Source: Annona cherimola (taxonomy: Eukaryota; Streptophyta; Magnoliopsida; Magnoliales; Annonaceae). Taken from it: DNA of 64,000 nt. Position numbers and translations under genes: made by a program. The stretch is taken from NCBI GenBank assembly GCA_030490835.1, contig CM059971.1:39914012-39978011 (forward strand). Reading direction: 5' to 3'. Below are positions 46,501 through 59,779 of the stretch, piece after piece (within the stretch, counting starts at the first letter, position 1; each line of letters begins with the position of its first letter). The notes under the pieces are model-generated. The model saw only the letters and a list, made by a program, of their open reading frames with translations. It searched no databases and was not told where the DNA came from.

Positions 46501-49248
46501 CATGTTACGGATCATATGGGATTAAACCCATGTGACACGTATATGTGAGTTGAAGGAAAAAGCGAGGGATGGAAAGCACAAAGGATCGACTCAGGTAAGC
46601 AAGCAATCTTTTGAAAATATTGATTTCATTTGGAAAGTTGAAATGATTACAAATGCTTTATAATGATGCTTTAGATGGCATTTTCAAATGCTATTTTGTT
46701 ATTAAATGTTGCAATGGTTTGAACTTGTATTATTAAGATATTTCAAGATTTCTTACAAAGTAAGTAAGCGAATCTTCATGAATGTTGATTTTGTTTCAAG
46801 TACATGTATCGTTGATTTTAGGTTTTGCTTGCAAAGCAAACAAATTTAATACTTGAAAATATGACTTTAATGAAAATTTTTAGCGTTGCTTCATTTTAAA
46901 CATGCTCAAATTTTGAAGGTATGATTTTACTCCGTATTAATGACATGCTTGAAGATGGTTTCTGGATAAGTCAGTTCCTAGAAATACTATTTCAAAAGCA
47001 TTTATGATGAAAGAGTTTTTAATTCTTTTCCAAGATTATATTAGAAAGAAAAATTGGGAATTCTATTGCTAAAGGGTTTTGAGAAAAATTACACGATTTT
47101 TCATATAATGACATTTGTAAATAAATAGGGCATTTGAAATGACTTATAAATCTTTTAAAATGATTTATATAGATGCTTTGAAATAAATTATCAAAATACT
47201 TTCAGTCTCTTTAAAGACTGAAATACTTTGGAAAAATGTTTTGTACTCATGTGTTTCTTTCTAAAAGAGTTTTAAGAATAACCCACTCAATACTTGATGT
47301 TATAAAACAATTTGATGACTATTTTGAAATTCAAAAGATAGTGCAAACGCTTCTCTACATCAATGTGGTAAGGATGGTATGTGGACGAGGCATATAATGC
47401 CAATAAAATGGAAGCAGATGTATTTGTCTATCCTTTGTTCATAAAAAGCCCAGAAAAGGGAATAAAAATATTTACAAGAAAAGTCTATTCTTTTCAGTTA
47501 CTGAAATGTTTCGAAATCGGTTTACAAGATGATTCTAAAACGGTTTATCAATAAACAAGAAATATTCTTGAAAATGATATTTTCTCGAGTATTATAAATA
47601 TTTTATAAAATTGATTTATTAACATGTTTTTAAAATTCTTCAAGGGTGGTCATTCTAACATGATTATTTAAAGACGGTTTATGAAAATATTTTATCTTGG
47701 AAAAATAATTATGTCTAGTTCTCAATTGAGATGGACTCAGTCTGAGGACTACAATGGATCAAGATATCAAGTTTTTATTTGGAAAGTTACATGGATTTAG
47801 AATTGTGTTGATTTTATGAAATCATGATAGCATGACAATGCGAACACACACGAGTGTGCACAAGAATCACATACTAGGCCCATGGTGGAGGCGGTTGCAG
47901 ACCAAGACGGTTGCATACCAAGGCCAACCTCTACCTGTGGCCAAGTAGCTAAGGAAAGGCAGGAGGCTGGCGGCGCCCTCCCTGAAATGGGAGCAGGATC
48001 ATGGACAACTGCCTAGCTAGCGGTGTAGTCACATGAATAGTTTCTTTCCTATGGAAGGATGATCACTTGGTAAGTGTCACCTACCCAAAAGGGTTAGAAA
48101 CGTATATGCATATCATTTTTAAAAAAAAAACCAAAATGGGGACATGAGAATATATTTTGGAGATGATGATGTCCACGTGGAGTAATGTTTATTCAATGAT
48201 ATTTCAGGACATAACAATGTCCACAGAAAACAATGTTTACTCATTTATTTCAGGACACTTTTTATATATGCATATGCGTTGTATTGAAAAAGATTTATAC
48301 GAAATTGTTTCATGACATCTAATTGTCCTTATATAATAAAGTTTATATGCAAAGGATTTAGGACATAAGATTGTCCTCGTGAATATTGGTTATATGGAAA
48401 TAATTTAGGACATACACTCTTATAAAAAGTTTATATGAATGATTGATAGGAATGGTTTTCCAGAATGGTTTATATGAATGGTTGTCATGAATGATGTAAA
48501 TGAAAGTTTTTCTGAAGGATTTGAATGCAAAGTTTTATGAAGGGTTTAAATGAAAGGTTTTCATGAAAGGTTTCTTCCTATTGATAGTTGATTCTTGATA
48601 AGTGTCTTCTACCGAACGGAGAGAAATGCATTTATATGAAAATACAAAATGCTTGCTTACTGAGTTCATCACTCACGTTTTATTTTCCCAAATCTCAGAT
48701 AGGTATAGGGAATCTCAAGAGGTGGAGAGCATGATGTAATTGAGGAAAGGTATGACATAGTATTCATGTGTGTACTAAATGATTACTTATGTGTATCGAA
48801 TAATATGTTTGGAATTTTTAAGATAAGATAATGTATATGTACAAGTGTAAGTGTTTAGCATTCAATTAGGAATGAATTTTATATGGTTATGGCTTAGCTA
48901 GGCTATAAAACCAAGGATGTAAGAGAACAAGATGAAAATTTTATGAATGATATATACAATTGATGACAACTGCCAGGGGATAAGTTTATGAAAAAGTTAT
49001 AACGAAACCATGTAATATGTTAAAATACTATGTGCAACGAAATTATAAGTATACCATTGCTTACAAGACGAATGAAGTGCGATACAAAGAAAAGAAATGA
49101 GGATGGATAAAGAAACGAATCGAAAAAAAAATTTGGACGAGATCTAATTAAGAATCTGCCGCGTGATCAGGGCAACAATCCTGATTCACATTTACCAGTC
49201 AATAAGGTCTTGAGGTAAGAAAGTGACGTCTCGGTTTGGGGCGCCACA
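43594..49248 (+). mobile_element. L3: solo LTR of a long-LTR gypsy element (5,655 bp)
   Basis: TGTGAAGCCC to GGGCGCCACA, with a perfect TSD CCCAT (43589-43593 and 49249-49253). It is inserted in the copia RT codons just after the EFEMSMMG motif. Related to L2: same terminal GTGACGTCTCGGTTTGGGGC block, donor-like CTCAG/GTAAGCAAGC at 46595 and GCTTGCTTACTGAGT before the acceptor at about 48702. It has a degenerate series of GGACATAA...TGTCC palindromes at about 48200-48420. No coding region. Confidence 0.93.
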
Positions 49249-49253
49249 CCCAT

Positions 49254-49680
49254 CATGCTCATTTCGAATTCACTCTGCATAATCTCAGAAAATTCTTGAC
49301 ATAGAGTTTCATTAGTAGCACCGAATATGATATCATCCACATAAATTTGAACAATTAATATATTTTTACCATTATATTTGATAAATAATGTTGTATCAAC
49401 TTTTCCTCTTTGAAAGTCCTGATCAATCAAAAATTTGCTTAACATTTCATACCAAGCTCTTGGAGCTTGTTTAAGTTCATATAATACTTTGGTTAACTTG
49501 AAAATAAATTTTGATTGATCCTTCTCTTCAAATCCCGGAGGTTGTTCAATATATACTTCCTCGTTTAAGTATCCATTCAAAAATGCACTTTTCACATCCA
49601 TTTGAAATAATTTAAAGTTCATGTGAAAAGCAAAAGCTAGTAGGATAGTATGGCCTCTATTCTAGTCACAACAGCATAGG
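49254..49680 (-). pseudogene. copia RT N-terminal half (minus strand)
   Basis: From 49622 downward: [56 protein letters not shown] (YVDD catalytic box) and SEFEMSMMG, then L3. 49623-49680 still aligns with the segment before FKLFQMDV but has small indels and stops. Confidence 0.92.
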
Positions 49681-50568
49681 TGTGGCGCCCTGAACAAGGG
49701 TACCTAGAAGCCTTACTCTGGGATCTTGTCGATTGGTAAATGTGACTCAGGATTGTTGCCCTAATCACATGGCGGGTACTTAATTGGATCTCGTCCAATT
49801 TTGTTTTCTTTCTTTTTCTTTCATCGTATAATCATATACTCATCATCATTCATAATGGATTCATCCATATCATCATAAATCATCAACTTCTCATATTAAT
49901 TATAACTTCATAATTTTGTACAACCTATGTCCTTTTTCATTATATCCCATTAGGGCATACATTCATATTTCAATATACAAAGGATTACATACCTTTGTAA
50001 CTATGCTTCTTTCATTCATTCATCATATCACTTATAGGCAAATCAACTCGATCTTTTTCATCACTTAGCTTTCCTTGCACCTGTCTGAGGTTGGAAAAAC
50101 AAAACATGAGTCGAAACTCAATAAGCAAGCATTTTTCTTTTATTTAAATGCATTTCTCTCCATTTGATAAAAGACACTTACCAAGTGATCAACTACCAAC
50201 GGAATAGAAACTTTTTCATAAACCATTTTTGGAAACCTTTCATAAACGATTCATGAAAATCATTCATGTAAACCATTCGTAAATGCATTTCTCTCCATTC
50301 GATAGGAGACACTTAGCAAGTGATCAACTATCAATGGAATAGAAACCTTTTCGTAAAAATCATTTCATAAACATAGGATGTGCAAATGTTTCCTTTCCAT
50401 TCCTGACATAGACCTTCGTGTATGGGTACACTAGCCCAGGGAACATCTCACATAACATGGTCTAATACGACGGCTGTCTCCGACTTGGCCTCATCAAGAG
50501 GAACCTCTCTTCCTCTTGACACCTACATGGTCTCCTACATGCATAACTTTTAATCTCTCCAACATTAT
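49681..50568 (-). repeat. gypsy LTR fragment interrupted by gypsy-2
   Basis: It starts TGTGGCGCCCTGAAC and follows the A-type/gypsy-1 LTR start (CTTACTC.GGGATCTTGTCGATTGGTAAATGTGACTCAGG). Gypsy-2 inserts at 50569. An acceptor-like site and AATAAGCAAGC arm are near 50077-50130. A ~130-bp tandem duplication covers about 50150-50350 (GACACTTA.CAAGTGATCAACTA twice). The rest should lie right of the window. Confidence 0.82.
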
Positions 50569-53500
50569 TGTGGCATCCCAAACCAAGACGTCACCTCCTA
50601 GCCCTTACCTCGGGATCGTATTGATTGATAAACGTGATCAGGATTATTGCCCTGTCACACGGCGGGTTTTATTGGATATTTATCCCACTAATTATATTCA
50701 CATAGAAGTTCAATTTCTCATATATTCATCTCATATGTAACTGAGTCATTTCCTACCATTCAACACATACACACAGCATGATGTTCAAGCAATATTTCAA
50801 CACTTGCCTAAATCAGATGTCACTGCATATATACATCATAGTCATCAACATACAACACTTCATATAGCTTACAACCATTTCACATCAGTTTCTTAACATA
50901 AAAATTTTAAAGTTTTCCCATTGTATCCTTAAGCTTGTATTTGCTCCTTCACCATGTCCTGTCTTTCACCTGTCTTTGATTTTGGAAAATAAAATTTTGA
51001 GTCGAAACTCAATAAGCAAGTTATTTGCATTTTACAAGCAAATCATTTCAGGCAACATTTTACATTTAAAATGATGTTGGAAAGCAACTTATACCTTGTC
51101 TAAGGTATCTCTTGAAAACATAAAATCTCGTACCCATCACGAGTATCATATGCATAATGTCATATAAAACATGAACTTATATATCATTTTTCCTTTAGGA
51201 TGGAAGCTAGCCAGGTGACCATCCATCACGTTATCTCCCATTTTAGAGAGGGCGTCACCGGCCTTGTGCCTGTTTTAAGCGACTTGGCCACACCAAGGGG
51301 GGATAATTGGTCTGCTCATACCCTTCAAGTGGACCTGGTACCTTGTATACATGAACTTTTTCATAAATTCATCTTTGACATGCTAGCATGATTTTTCAAT
51401 CAGAAACATAGAACCACATCATTTTTCTATAGCATTTATCAAAGAAAATTTCATAATAACGCATTGAAGTAAAAACATCATTTCAACACCATTTAACTAA
51501 GGAAGGACCATCCTTAAATACCTCTTAACATTTTAAATATTTACATCAAACCGTTAGTACAAAATCACATTTAATCAAAGCAATTTAGAAAAGCAAAAAT
51601 CATTTAGAAAATTTGCTTTCTTACCTATCTTCCTTAGCTTTTTGTCTCAGCTTTTGCCTACAGGAGAATAATATGATTTTTCATATATTTATTTTCCTTG
51701 CATCTCATTTAGTTTTCCAACCCATTTTCATTAACATGTATCATTCATTCAACTTGTCAAGTCGTTAGGCTTTCATATAGCATATGCTCGCATATTTCAT
51801 CGGTTCAGATATAACATATCCAACCCCATAAGTTGGGTAACCAATTAATCACGTAAACTTCATTCAATGGTTATCATTTATAGGTCCACTAACCTCCATT
51901 TATCATTTTTCACACATATTTTTTTTCCAAAATTCATACATCGGTGCTCGCTCTAAGCACCCGTTATCACCTTAAGCTCTATTACATAATTCCAAAATTG
52001 GAAATTAACATACTATAATTAAAAACAGTGATTTAATCATGAAATTCATCATATTTTCATGCATTTTTGCACAAAATCACATTTCACAAGTCATTCATCA
52101 CTTATGCACATTTATTACTTCACATATCCCAATTTGGCAACATATACATAAAATATTTCATAAAATTTTCTAAGGAAGAAATTTAATCCATATTTCAGCG
52201 GGTTAATTACCCTTAATTACCACTGCATTTAGGGTATTTTCATGGGATTTAAATCCACTTACCATAGATTTCCAAGACAGCAAGTTTGTAACCCGTTTTT
52301 CATCCATTTAACGTGTCTTTTGACACATAACCCTAAGCAGTTTAATAAATCCGAATTTTCAGCAATAATTCCATTTTTATTAATACATATTTAGGGATTT
52401 AACATATATATAATATTCATAAATTATCATTTCTCAAAACAGCAAGTTGCCTACACGTTTTGAGTCCTGTTTCACATCGGTTAGACACACTTTCATAAAA
52501 TCTTTAAAAATCAATTTTAGGGCTTCTTTTTCCAAATATTTTTGGGCATCCATAATACCTTAAACCTAGGGTATTTTACCCTGCATAGCATTCACAAAGC
52601 ATGAAAACCTATTTCCATAGAATTTTTAGCATAGAAACAAGGAAATTAGGTCATAACCATCACTTTGTATTCCGTAACTTCAAAAATTCATCATTTAAGC
52701 ACAAACCAACATACGTTTTTCATTAATACATGATTCATAACCTAATCACATCATCAAACCAAAACAGCAACTTGTCTTGGAGATTTAGGGTTTACCAACT
52801 TGGATTTTCCACTCAATACACATGCAAAACTTCACTTTCATCAACTTAAACATGAAAATTCATACATGAAACCTAATACCCATTCCATATCAGATCGAAA
52901 GCATGTTAAATCATCATTTTACAGATTCTTTAAGCATCCATTCCATATTCAAGTTTTGAGTTTAAAAGCTCAAGATAAACCATTCAAAACAACACATCTA
53001 CTTACTTGAATTATACACTCCAACCTCTAAACCCTTGAAGATGATTTCCTCCACCAATTCTCTTCTTTTTTTCCTAGATTTTCTTCTTCTTCTTGCTGAG
53101 CAAATGGGACGTGAGAGCTGCTGGTTGCTTGGGATAAAATTCAGCACTTAGCAAAATTTCTCAAAACCTTCATCCATATCAACGTGCATGGCTTTTGTAG
53201 GGCTGGATTTTCCAGCTGTGGGCCCCACTTCTTAGGCCATTTTCCACACCATCAATGCATGCATATCCCCCTTCATGTGTTGGAAATTCCCAGCCAAGTA
53301 AAATTGATTTTTACCAATTTTCAAAAATCCAAAAACTGCATTAATCTAGGCCGTCCAAGCTGTCCAGCCAAGCACGTCCCTTGCTGCCCAATTTCTAGCA
53401 ATTTTTCCCCATTTTTAAAATTCCAAAATGTGGGTAATTTATATACCTAATTACCCCTTAATTCATATATTAATTTGGTATTAAAATACTTAGCAAAAAT

Positions 53501-54531
53501 GGCAGCAATAGCTGCTCATCATACACGTCCAAGTGCCCCCTATGCTGTCCACATTTTCAGCTTCATGCATCTGCATTTAAATAATTTTTTCTTGTTGGAA
53601 TTTACATAATTGAATGCACATCTTCATGTACTTGCATTTCAGCTGCATATATGCATATTCAAAAATTAAAAAATTCAAAAAGAATCAGCATGGCAGCCCC
53701 CTTGGACGTCCCCTTGTGCCACATTGCCTATGCTCTCCTTTGAGCATTTTGTAGCTCCATCATAGGGTATATTCATTGCTGGATTTTCTGTTGATATTTA
53801 CATTTTATATTAATGCATAAAATGCCTTAGAAATATGCTGCATTTGACACCTCAACTCCCATTAAAACCATGCAATTATGTCAAGTACTCTAGCATTAAA
53901 TGCAAAGTACTCTTGAGGTGTATTAGTCAACCAAGCTCACCTTTTTCAATGCAGCTATTTTCCAACATTTCAAAATTAATCTAAGCCATTTAAAATAAAC
54001 ATCTCATAATTTCATTCAACCGTTTCAAATTTCATCTCAATCCGATTTTCCTAGCTCTCGTTATAGCCGTTTAAAATTAACGGTTGAAATTGAAATATGA
54101 TCAATAAATCATTATACTCATTTCATCAAGAATTTTCATAACCCATTAATTCCATAATATCAAGCTCAATATCATTAATTTCCATTCCAAATTTCTTTTG
54201 AATCCGCCTTATAGGCGTTGAGTTATAAATTTTCAAGTGTTTTTCCATTTAACTTAACAATTGTCACATAAATGCTCATAATTCATATTAAATAATGGAA
54301 AATGATTTTTCATGATATATTTGCACATTTAAATCAACAACAATTTACTCCAATCCCATGGTCTCATTTTATCTCAAAATGATTAATCACATCATTATTG
54401 TTAATCCATTACCCTAATTGCAATAATTAGCAAAAATCACATAAAATCTTCATAATTCAATAATTCACATATAAATATCACATACATGATTAATGCATAC
54501 ATATGGGTTCTACATGGGTTAGGGTTTCACA
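50569..54531 (-). repeat. gypsy-2 3' LTR (3,963 bp)
   Basis: TGTGGCATCC at 50569 and GGGTTTCACA at 54531, bounded by the PPT. It is closely similar to the 5' LTR starting at 60824 (50569-52620 against 60824-62856), differing by scattered substitutions and small indels, so the insertion is not recent. Intron-like interval 50970-51624 (minus strand). No gene supported. Confidence 0.93.
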
Positions 54532-54567
54532 ATCCTCCCCCCTTATAACAGGTTTTGTCCCGAAACT
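54532..54567 (-). promoter_or_regulatory. gypsy-2 PPT and adjacent hairpin
   Basis: The minus strand reads AAGGGGGGAGGAT against the LTR (plus 54532-54544). GGTTTTG-TCC-CGAAACT at 54551-54567 is the counterpart of the hairpin beside the PPT of each array unit. Confidence 0.8.
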
Positions 54568-54596
54568 GCCTATTCTTTAAATAGCTGGGGGTATTT

Positions 54597-54980
54597 TTAT
54601 TCCACTTCTTCCTTTAGATCCCAAGTGGCTTCATTTTCGGAATACCGGTTCCATTGTATCTTCACATATTCGATTTCCCGATTCCGAAGCTTTTGTACCT
54701 TATGATCCAAGATTCTCACTGGCCTTTCTTCATAATTCAGATAATCTTGAATTGATAAATTCTCAGCCACTAATATATGTGTTGGGTCCGGAACATACTT
54801 CCTAAGCATTGATATATGAAATACATTGTGAACTAGAGCTAACGCTGGGGGTAAGGCTACTCGATATTCCAATTTCCTAACCTTTTCCAAAACCTCAAAT
54901 GGTCCAATATACCTGGGATTCAGCTTTTCCCTTTTTTCAAACCTTGTAACTCCCTTGAATGGCGTGACCTTTATAAACAC
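54597..54980 (-). pseudogene. gypsy-2 integrase C-terminus with chromodomain-like motif
   Basis: It includes the GPF/Y-type module (KLNPRYIGPFEVLEKV), the VHNVFHISMLRKYVPDP block typical of plant chromovirus integrase, and a terminal chromodomain-like stretch (VKIQWNRYSENEATWDLKEE). In chromoviruses this tail directs insertion into heterochromatin. The frame is open here but a stop at about 54992 separates it from the catalytic core. Confidence 0.9.
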
Positions 54981-54992
54981 ATGTTCGCCGAC

Positions 54993-55970
54993 TTAGATAT
55001 TTAAATCCCTTCTCTTGCAATCTGTGTAACTCTTTTGCCGACTATGGGTAGTGAGTATACACTGGCGAATAGTTTTTACCTTGTCTGCCATTCGTTGAGA
55101 TAAGTCTGGGGCTAACCTTTTCTCTCCAACTTCATCCCAGTTCAACGGCATTTGACATCGTTGACCATACAATGCCTCAAATGGAGCCATTTGGATGCTA
55201 GCTTGGTAACTATTGTTATATGTGAATTCCGCAATTGAGATATACTCATCACATGATCCTCCAAATTCTAAAGTACACATACGAAGCATATCTTCGATAA
55301 CTTGGTTCATTCGCTCCGTTTGTCCATCGATTTGAGGATAAAAAGTTGTACTGAACTTAAGTTGGGTGCCTAGAGTTTCATGCAAAGTTTTCCAAAACCT
55401 TGACGTAAATGTTGCATCTCGATCCAATATAATCAACTTAGGCACTCCATGGAGCCTTACGACCTCTTTGTAATAAACCTTAGCTAGCCTTTCCGCCGTA
55501 TAAATCCTTTTGATAGGTAGGAAGTGCGCAACTTTCGATAACCTATCTACGATTACTCATATAGAATCGTTTCCCGCTTGAGTCCTAGGTAATCCTTCAA
55601 TGAAATCCATGGTAATGTCGTCTCACTTCCATTCAGGAATTTCTAAGGACTGTAGCTTACCAGGTATTCTCTGGTGATCTGCCTTCACCTGTTGACAAGT
55701 TAAACACTTAGCCACATATTCAGCGATCTCTCTCTTCATATTATTTCACCAATATGCTTTCTTGAGATCCTGATACATCTTAATACTTCCTGGGTGAATA
55801 GAAAACGGCAAAAAATGTGTTTCTTTAAGAATTTGTTCTTTCAACTCGACTGTGTTAGGTATGCAAAGGCGACCCTTGTACCTATACATACCTTGCTCAT
55901 CAATGGCAAATTCAGTCAACCCCTTTTTCTTCATTTTCTCAACATGGGTATGTAGCTCTGTATCCTTTTG
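54993..55970 (-). pseudogene. gypsy-2 integrase zinc-binding and catalytic domains
   Basis: 55934-55746 carries the N-terminal zinc-binding part (HFLPFSIHPGSIKMYQDLKK); the CxxC half ([12 protein letters not shown]) follows just beyond a stop. The core includes IILDRDATFTSRFW (second catalytic Asp) and QIDGQTERMNQVIEDMLR (Glu), from about 55600 to 55250. In-frame stops occur at about 55745 and 55625. It would insert the element DNA. Confidence 0.9.
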
Positions 55971-56690
55971 CTACGCAGTCTTAATCTGCTCAAAAAGTGA
56001 TGATTGTATACATAATTGTGATAATCTGGTGTGAACTCCTGGTGGACATACAATCAATTCCATTTGCCTTATCTCCTTAAGCAAACCTTCCTCCTTAGTG
56101 ATAAAATGCGCTAAGCTGACATTTCGGCTCAATGCATCGGCTACAACATTTGCCTTACCTGGATGGTATAAAATTTCCAAATCATAATCCTTCAATAACT
56201 CGAGTCATCTCCTTTGTCTCATGTTCAACTCTTTCTGAGTGAAAATATATTTAAGGCTCTTGTGATCAATGTAAATCTCACACCTTGCACCATACAGGTA
56301 ATGTCTTCATATTTTCAAGGAAAATACCACAGCTGCTAACTCTGAATCATTCGTGGGGTAGCTTACCTCATCGGGCTTTAGCTATCCCGACGCATAGGCT
56401 ATCAATTTACCCCTTTGCATCAAAACACAACCCAATTCCTTTCTTGACGCATCACTATAAACTACAAACCCTTCATTTCCTTCGGGTAAGGTTAGGATGG
56501 GTGCTTCCACCAATCACTGTTTCAATTCCTGAAAGCTGTGCTTGCATTCCTCAGACCAAACATACCTGACTCCTTTACGAGTCAACTTGGTTAATGGGGC
56601 TGACAGTTATGAAAACCCTTCAACGAACCTTCTATAATAGCCGGCTAACCCTAGAAAACTTCGAATTTTTGTAATAGTCGTCGGCCTTGG
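55971..56690 (-). pseudogene. gypsy-2 RNase H region
   Basis: It lies between RT and integrase. The end is clear: KDYDLEILYHPGKANVVADALSRN (about 56195-56125), the usual C-terminal RNase H signature of gypsy elements. The rest is recognisable but cut by several stops around 56200-56690. Confidence 0.85.
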
Positions 56691-57330
56691 CTATTTTAAT
56701 ACCGCCTCAATCTTTTTAGGATCAACTTGAATACCCTCTTCAGATATTATATGCCCGAGAAATTCTATTTGTTTCAGCCAAAACTCACATTTCTTCAATT
56801 TGGCATACAATTTCTCTTTCTTCAACCTTTCTAAAACCCTTCGCAAGTGATCTTCATGTTCTTTCTCCGTTTTAGAGTAGATCAGGACATCATCGATAAA
56901 TACAACCACAAATTGATCCAGATAGTCCCGAAAAATCCTATTCATCATATCCATGAATACAGCAGGGGCATTAGTAAGTCCGAAAGGCATTACCAAAAAC
57001 TCAGTGTCCATACCTGGTTCGAAATGCTATTTTATGAGTATTGGCCGAACTTATTCTCAATTGAAGATACCCTGACTGTAAATCAATCTTAAAGAAAGTC
57101 ATGGCTCCTTGCAATTGATTGAACAGATCATCGATCCTGGGCAATGGATATTTATTCTTTATTGTAACCTTATTCAGCTCCCGGTAATCAATGCATAACC
57201 TTAAACTTTCATCTTTTTTCTTACAAACAATACTTGAGCTCCCCAAGGGGATACACTTGGTCGGATAAAAGCCTTATCCAATAACTCCTGTATTTGCGCC
57301 CTTCGTTCATTCATCTCAGCTGGCGTCATT
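56691..57330 (-). pseudogene. gypsy-2 reverse transcriptase
   Basis: Motifs in order on the minus strand: [28 protein letters not shown] (first catalytic Asp), [18 protein letters not shown] and [11 protein letters not shown] (the F/YxDD box, here FIDD), then [15 protein letters not shown]. Frameshifts near 57230 and 57005 split it into three frames. It would make cDNA from the element RNA, primed at the PBS. Confidence 0.94.
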
Positions 57331-58000
57331 CTATATGGAGTTTTAGAAATTGGAGTTGTACCCAACATCACGTCAATAGTCATATCCATTTCCCTTTGTG
57401 GAGGCAATGTGGTTAATTCTTTTGAAAATACATCCAGAAATTCTCTAACCACAGGTATTTGATTAATTTCTACCTTCATGCCTTTATCTACATTCACTGA
57501 CACCAAATAGGCTTGACATTCTTGTCGGATCATTCTGACAGCTTTCATAGATAATATCAATATACTTAAACTATCAGGTTGCCTTAGTTTTCCAATGGCA
57601 ATCTCCTTCCCAGGAGTTGCATCAAATTGCACTTTCTTATTCCTACAGTCTATGGTCGTTCCCCATTGGCTTAGCCAATCCATACCCAATATCACGTCGA
57701 ACTCAGTCATAGGCAATAGGATCAAATCAGCTCTAGAATCAATGATCCTATCCTAATTGGGCAGGCTTTGCATACTTGGCTAGTACTTGCTAACCTATAG
57801 ACTGGAGATTCTACATGTATAATCTGATTGGTCTCTTCTATCAGCAGTACATGGGTGGTCACGTATTGGCATGCTATGAATGAATTGGTGGCACCAGAAT
57901 CAAACAAACCTACTACCATATTTCGTAGAATATAAATCGTACCTGTGACCACCTTCTCCTCTTGTTCTTGAGATTCTGTCCGGGTCAGGGCATGCACGTG
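57331..58000 (-). pseudogene. gypsy-2 aspartic protease region and RT N-terminus
   Basis: GLFDSGATNSFIA (about 57925-57885) is the retropepsin active site (DSGA). GMDWLSQWGTTIDC at about 57685 is the conserved C-terminal protease block of plant gypsy elements, followed by VVREFLDVF and the PYRMTPAEMNE lead into RT. A frame change at about 57722 separates the two halves. It would cleave the Gag-Pol polyprotein. Confidence 0.9.
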
Positions 58001-59328
58001 CACCGGGTTCGTAGATTTTCCCTGCTTGCTTGTTTCTCCAGGTATCCTAAGCTGAGCAGGTCTTCCACGTCCTTGAGATGACTGCGCCTTGTTTGGGCAG
58101 TTCGGGGCTATGTGACCCAATTGATCACATATATAACACTTGACCACCTTTGCTTCCCCTGGCCTGCACTCCTTGGCAATGTGACCTGTCTGTCCACATT
58201 TGTAACACCGATTTGATCCTTTTAAACACTCGCCTGTATGTCACTTTTGACACTTCCTACACAACGGTGAGCTTTTCTTATTTGGGGTTCCTTTTCCCTT
58301 TCTTACATTGCCTTTTCTAGCTTTCTCTTTCTCGATTTCTAGTTTCTTAGGACCCATATTGAACGCCCTTGAACCCAATCTTAATTCTTGTGTTCTCAAG
58401 GCTTCAATTTCCAAAGCCCTTGCTCTCTCAAGGCTGGAAGTGTAATCCTTTATCAGTAAAGGTGCAAGGCTTTCCCGTAGATATGGCCTCAACCCTTGTT
58501 GGAATCTTTGTGCCTTATTTTGTGGCACATTAGCGATCCACGACACATATCTGACCAGTGCATTAAACCTTGTAGCGTACTCAGTGACCGTCACCTCCCC
58601 CGATATAATTTTTCAAATTCTACCACCTTTTGACTCTGCAGTCCAACCAGGAGGTACTCTTTATTCAATTCTTCCACAAATGTTTGCCAAGACACTTCTT
58701 CGGGTTATGGCATTGTAATTAACATTATCTCCCACCATTCGTGTGCGTCCTTTGCTAACAAATGAGTGGCACACAGTACTTTCTGACGGTCATTGCACGG
58801 AGATATTATGAACAATTTCTTAATCTCCGTCAACCATTGCTCTGCTTGGACCGAGTCGAGTTCTCCAGAAAATTTTGGGGGTCGCTGTGCTAGAAAGGAA
58901 TTTATGGTTCTATCAGCTTCCATTAGCTGATTTTCATCCCTTAGAGGTGCCAATGTGACAACAGGGTCCGCCATAGGAGCAGGTCCTTCTCTCTCTGCAC
59001 TACCCAACTGAGCTTGTTGGGTTCTTTCCCATAATCCCTGTATAATGTCGACAGTCTGCACTGCCCAATCCCTAGTGGCCTACTGCATTGCTTTTTCCAT
59101 CGCTGCAGCCACTCTTTCCTTTATGAGTCTATTCTGTCTCGACTCATTTTCCTCTTCCATATTCCGTTCAGGGCTTTCATCATTCCGCCTTTGTTGGTTC
59201 CTTTGGTTTTGTGTCACTAGCCTTCCCCTTTTAGGTCGGGTAGATTCGCCAACTTCATGTTGGCTTGGAACCTCTGTCGCTACCTCTTTTCCTTTATTTT
59301 TCCTCAATCCTGCCCTTGTTTCCACCAT
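58001..59328 (-). pseudogene. gypsy-2 gag
   Basis: Start chosen at the ATG of MVETRAGLRKNKGK (59328); an upstream in-frame ATG at 59370 would add 14 residues. It has a basic N-terminus, the Retrotrans_gag domain around 58700-58920 (FLAQRPPKFSGE, AEQWLTEIKKLF, CNDRQKVLCATHLL), the VTEYATRFNALVRYVSW block at about 58590, and two CCHC knuckles at 58110-58215. Breaks: TAG at about 59078 where gypsy-1 has Gln, a stop at about 58707, an indel near 58600 and a TGA in the first knuckle region at about 58242. Confidence 0.92.
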
Positions 59329-59779
59329 TGTGCTAATCTGAGTATATAACAGCATACCTTTCATTTTCAATTATCGTTAGATCATTATATACGCATTTCA
59401 GTTTCAATCGTCGTTATATCATTGCATATGCATTTCATTATCACAAGGTCACATCCAATTCATTTAATCACAATCATATCACAGCATTCAAGCTCATGCT
59501 CATTCATTCATACATATCTAAAATACCTGGAATTCAGTATATCAACATATTCATTCACATTCATCATATTCACATCATCACATTCATAATTAGTACATGT
59601 AAGAGTAAATCATACTTATGTACACATTTAACATAGCACACACCTTTCACACTTATATACATGTCAGTTCACCATAGAAACCATAGTGTCATCCAGCCAT
59701 TATTATACATACACCACATTGTCATCAATCCACACTTATATATACACAACTTCAAAACCAAAACAAGAGACAAAAAAGT
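59329..59779 (-). other. leader between the extra ORF and gag of gypsy-2
   Basis: About 450 bases rich in TTCATT/ATCATA repeats with no supported gene. Confidence 0.6.

Larger units (their letters stand above)
42538..49680 (-). mobile_element. older Sirevirus-like copia element, pol fragment (minus strand)
   Basis: RT (49680 to 49249), then after solo LTR L3 the remainder of RT, RNase H and the post-pol region (43593 to 42538). It is the same family as the element at 1-6340. The left edge joins an Athila-type LTR fragment, the right edge another gypsy LTR (49681). The env-like fragment at 12455-12787 is probably a displaced part of it. Confidence 0.85.
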
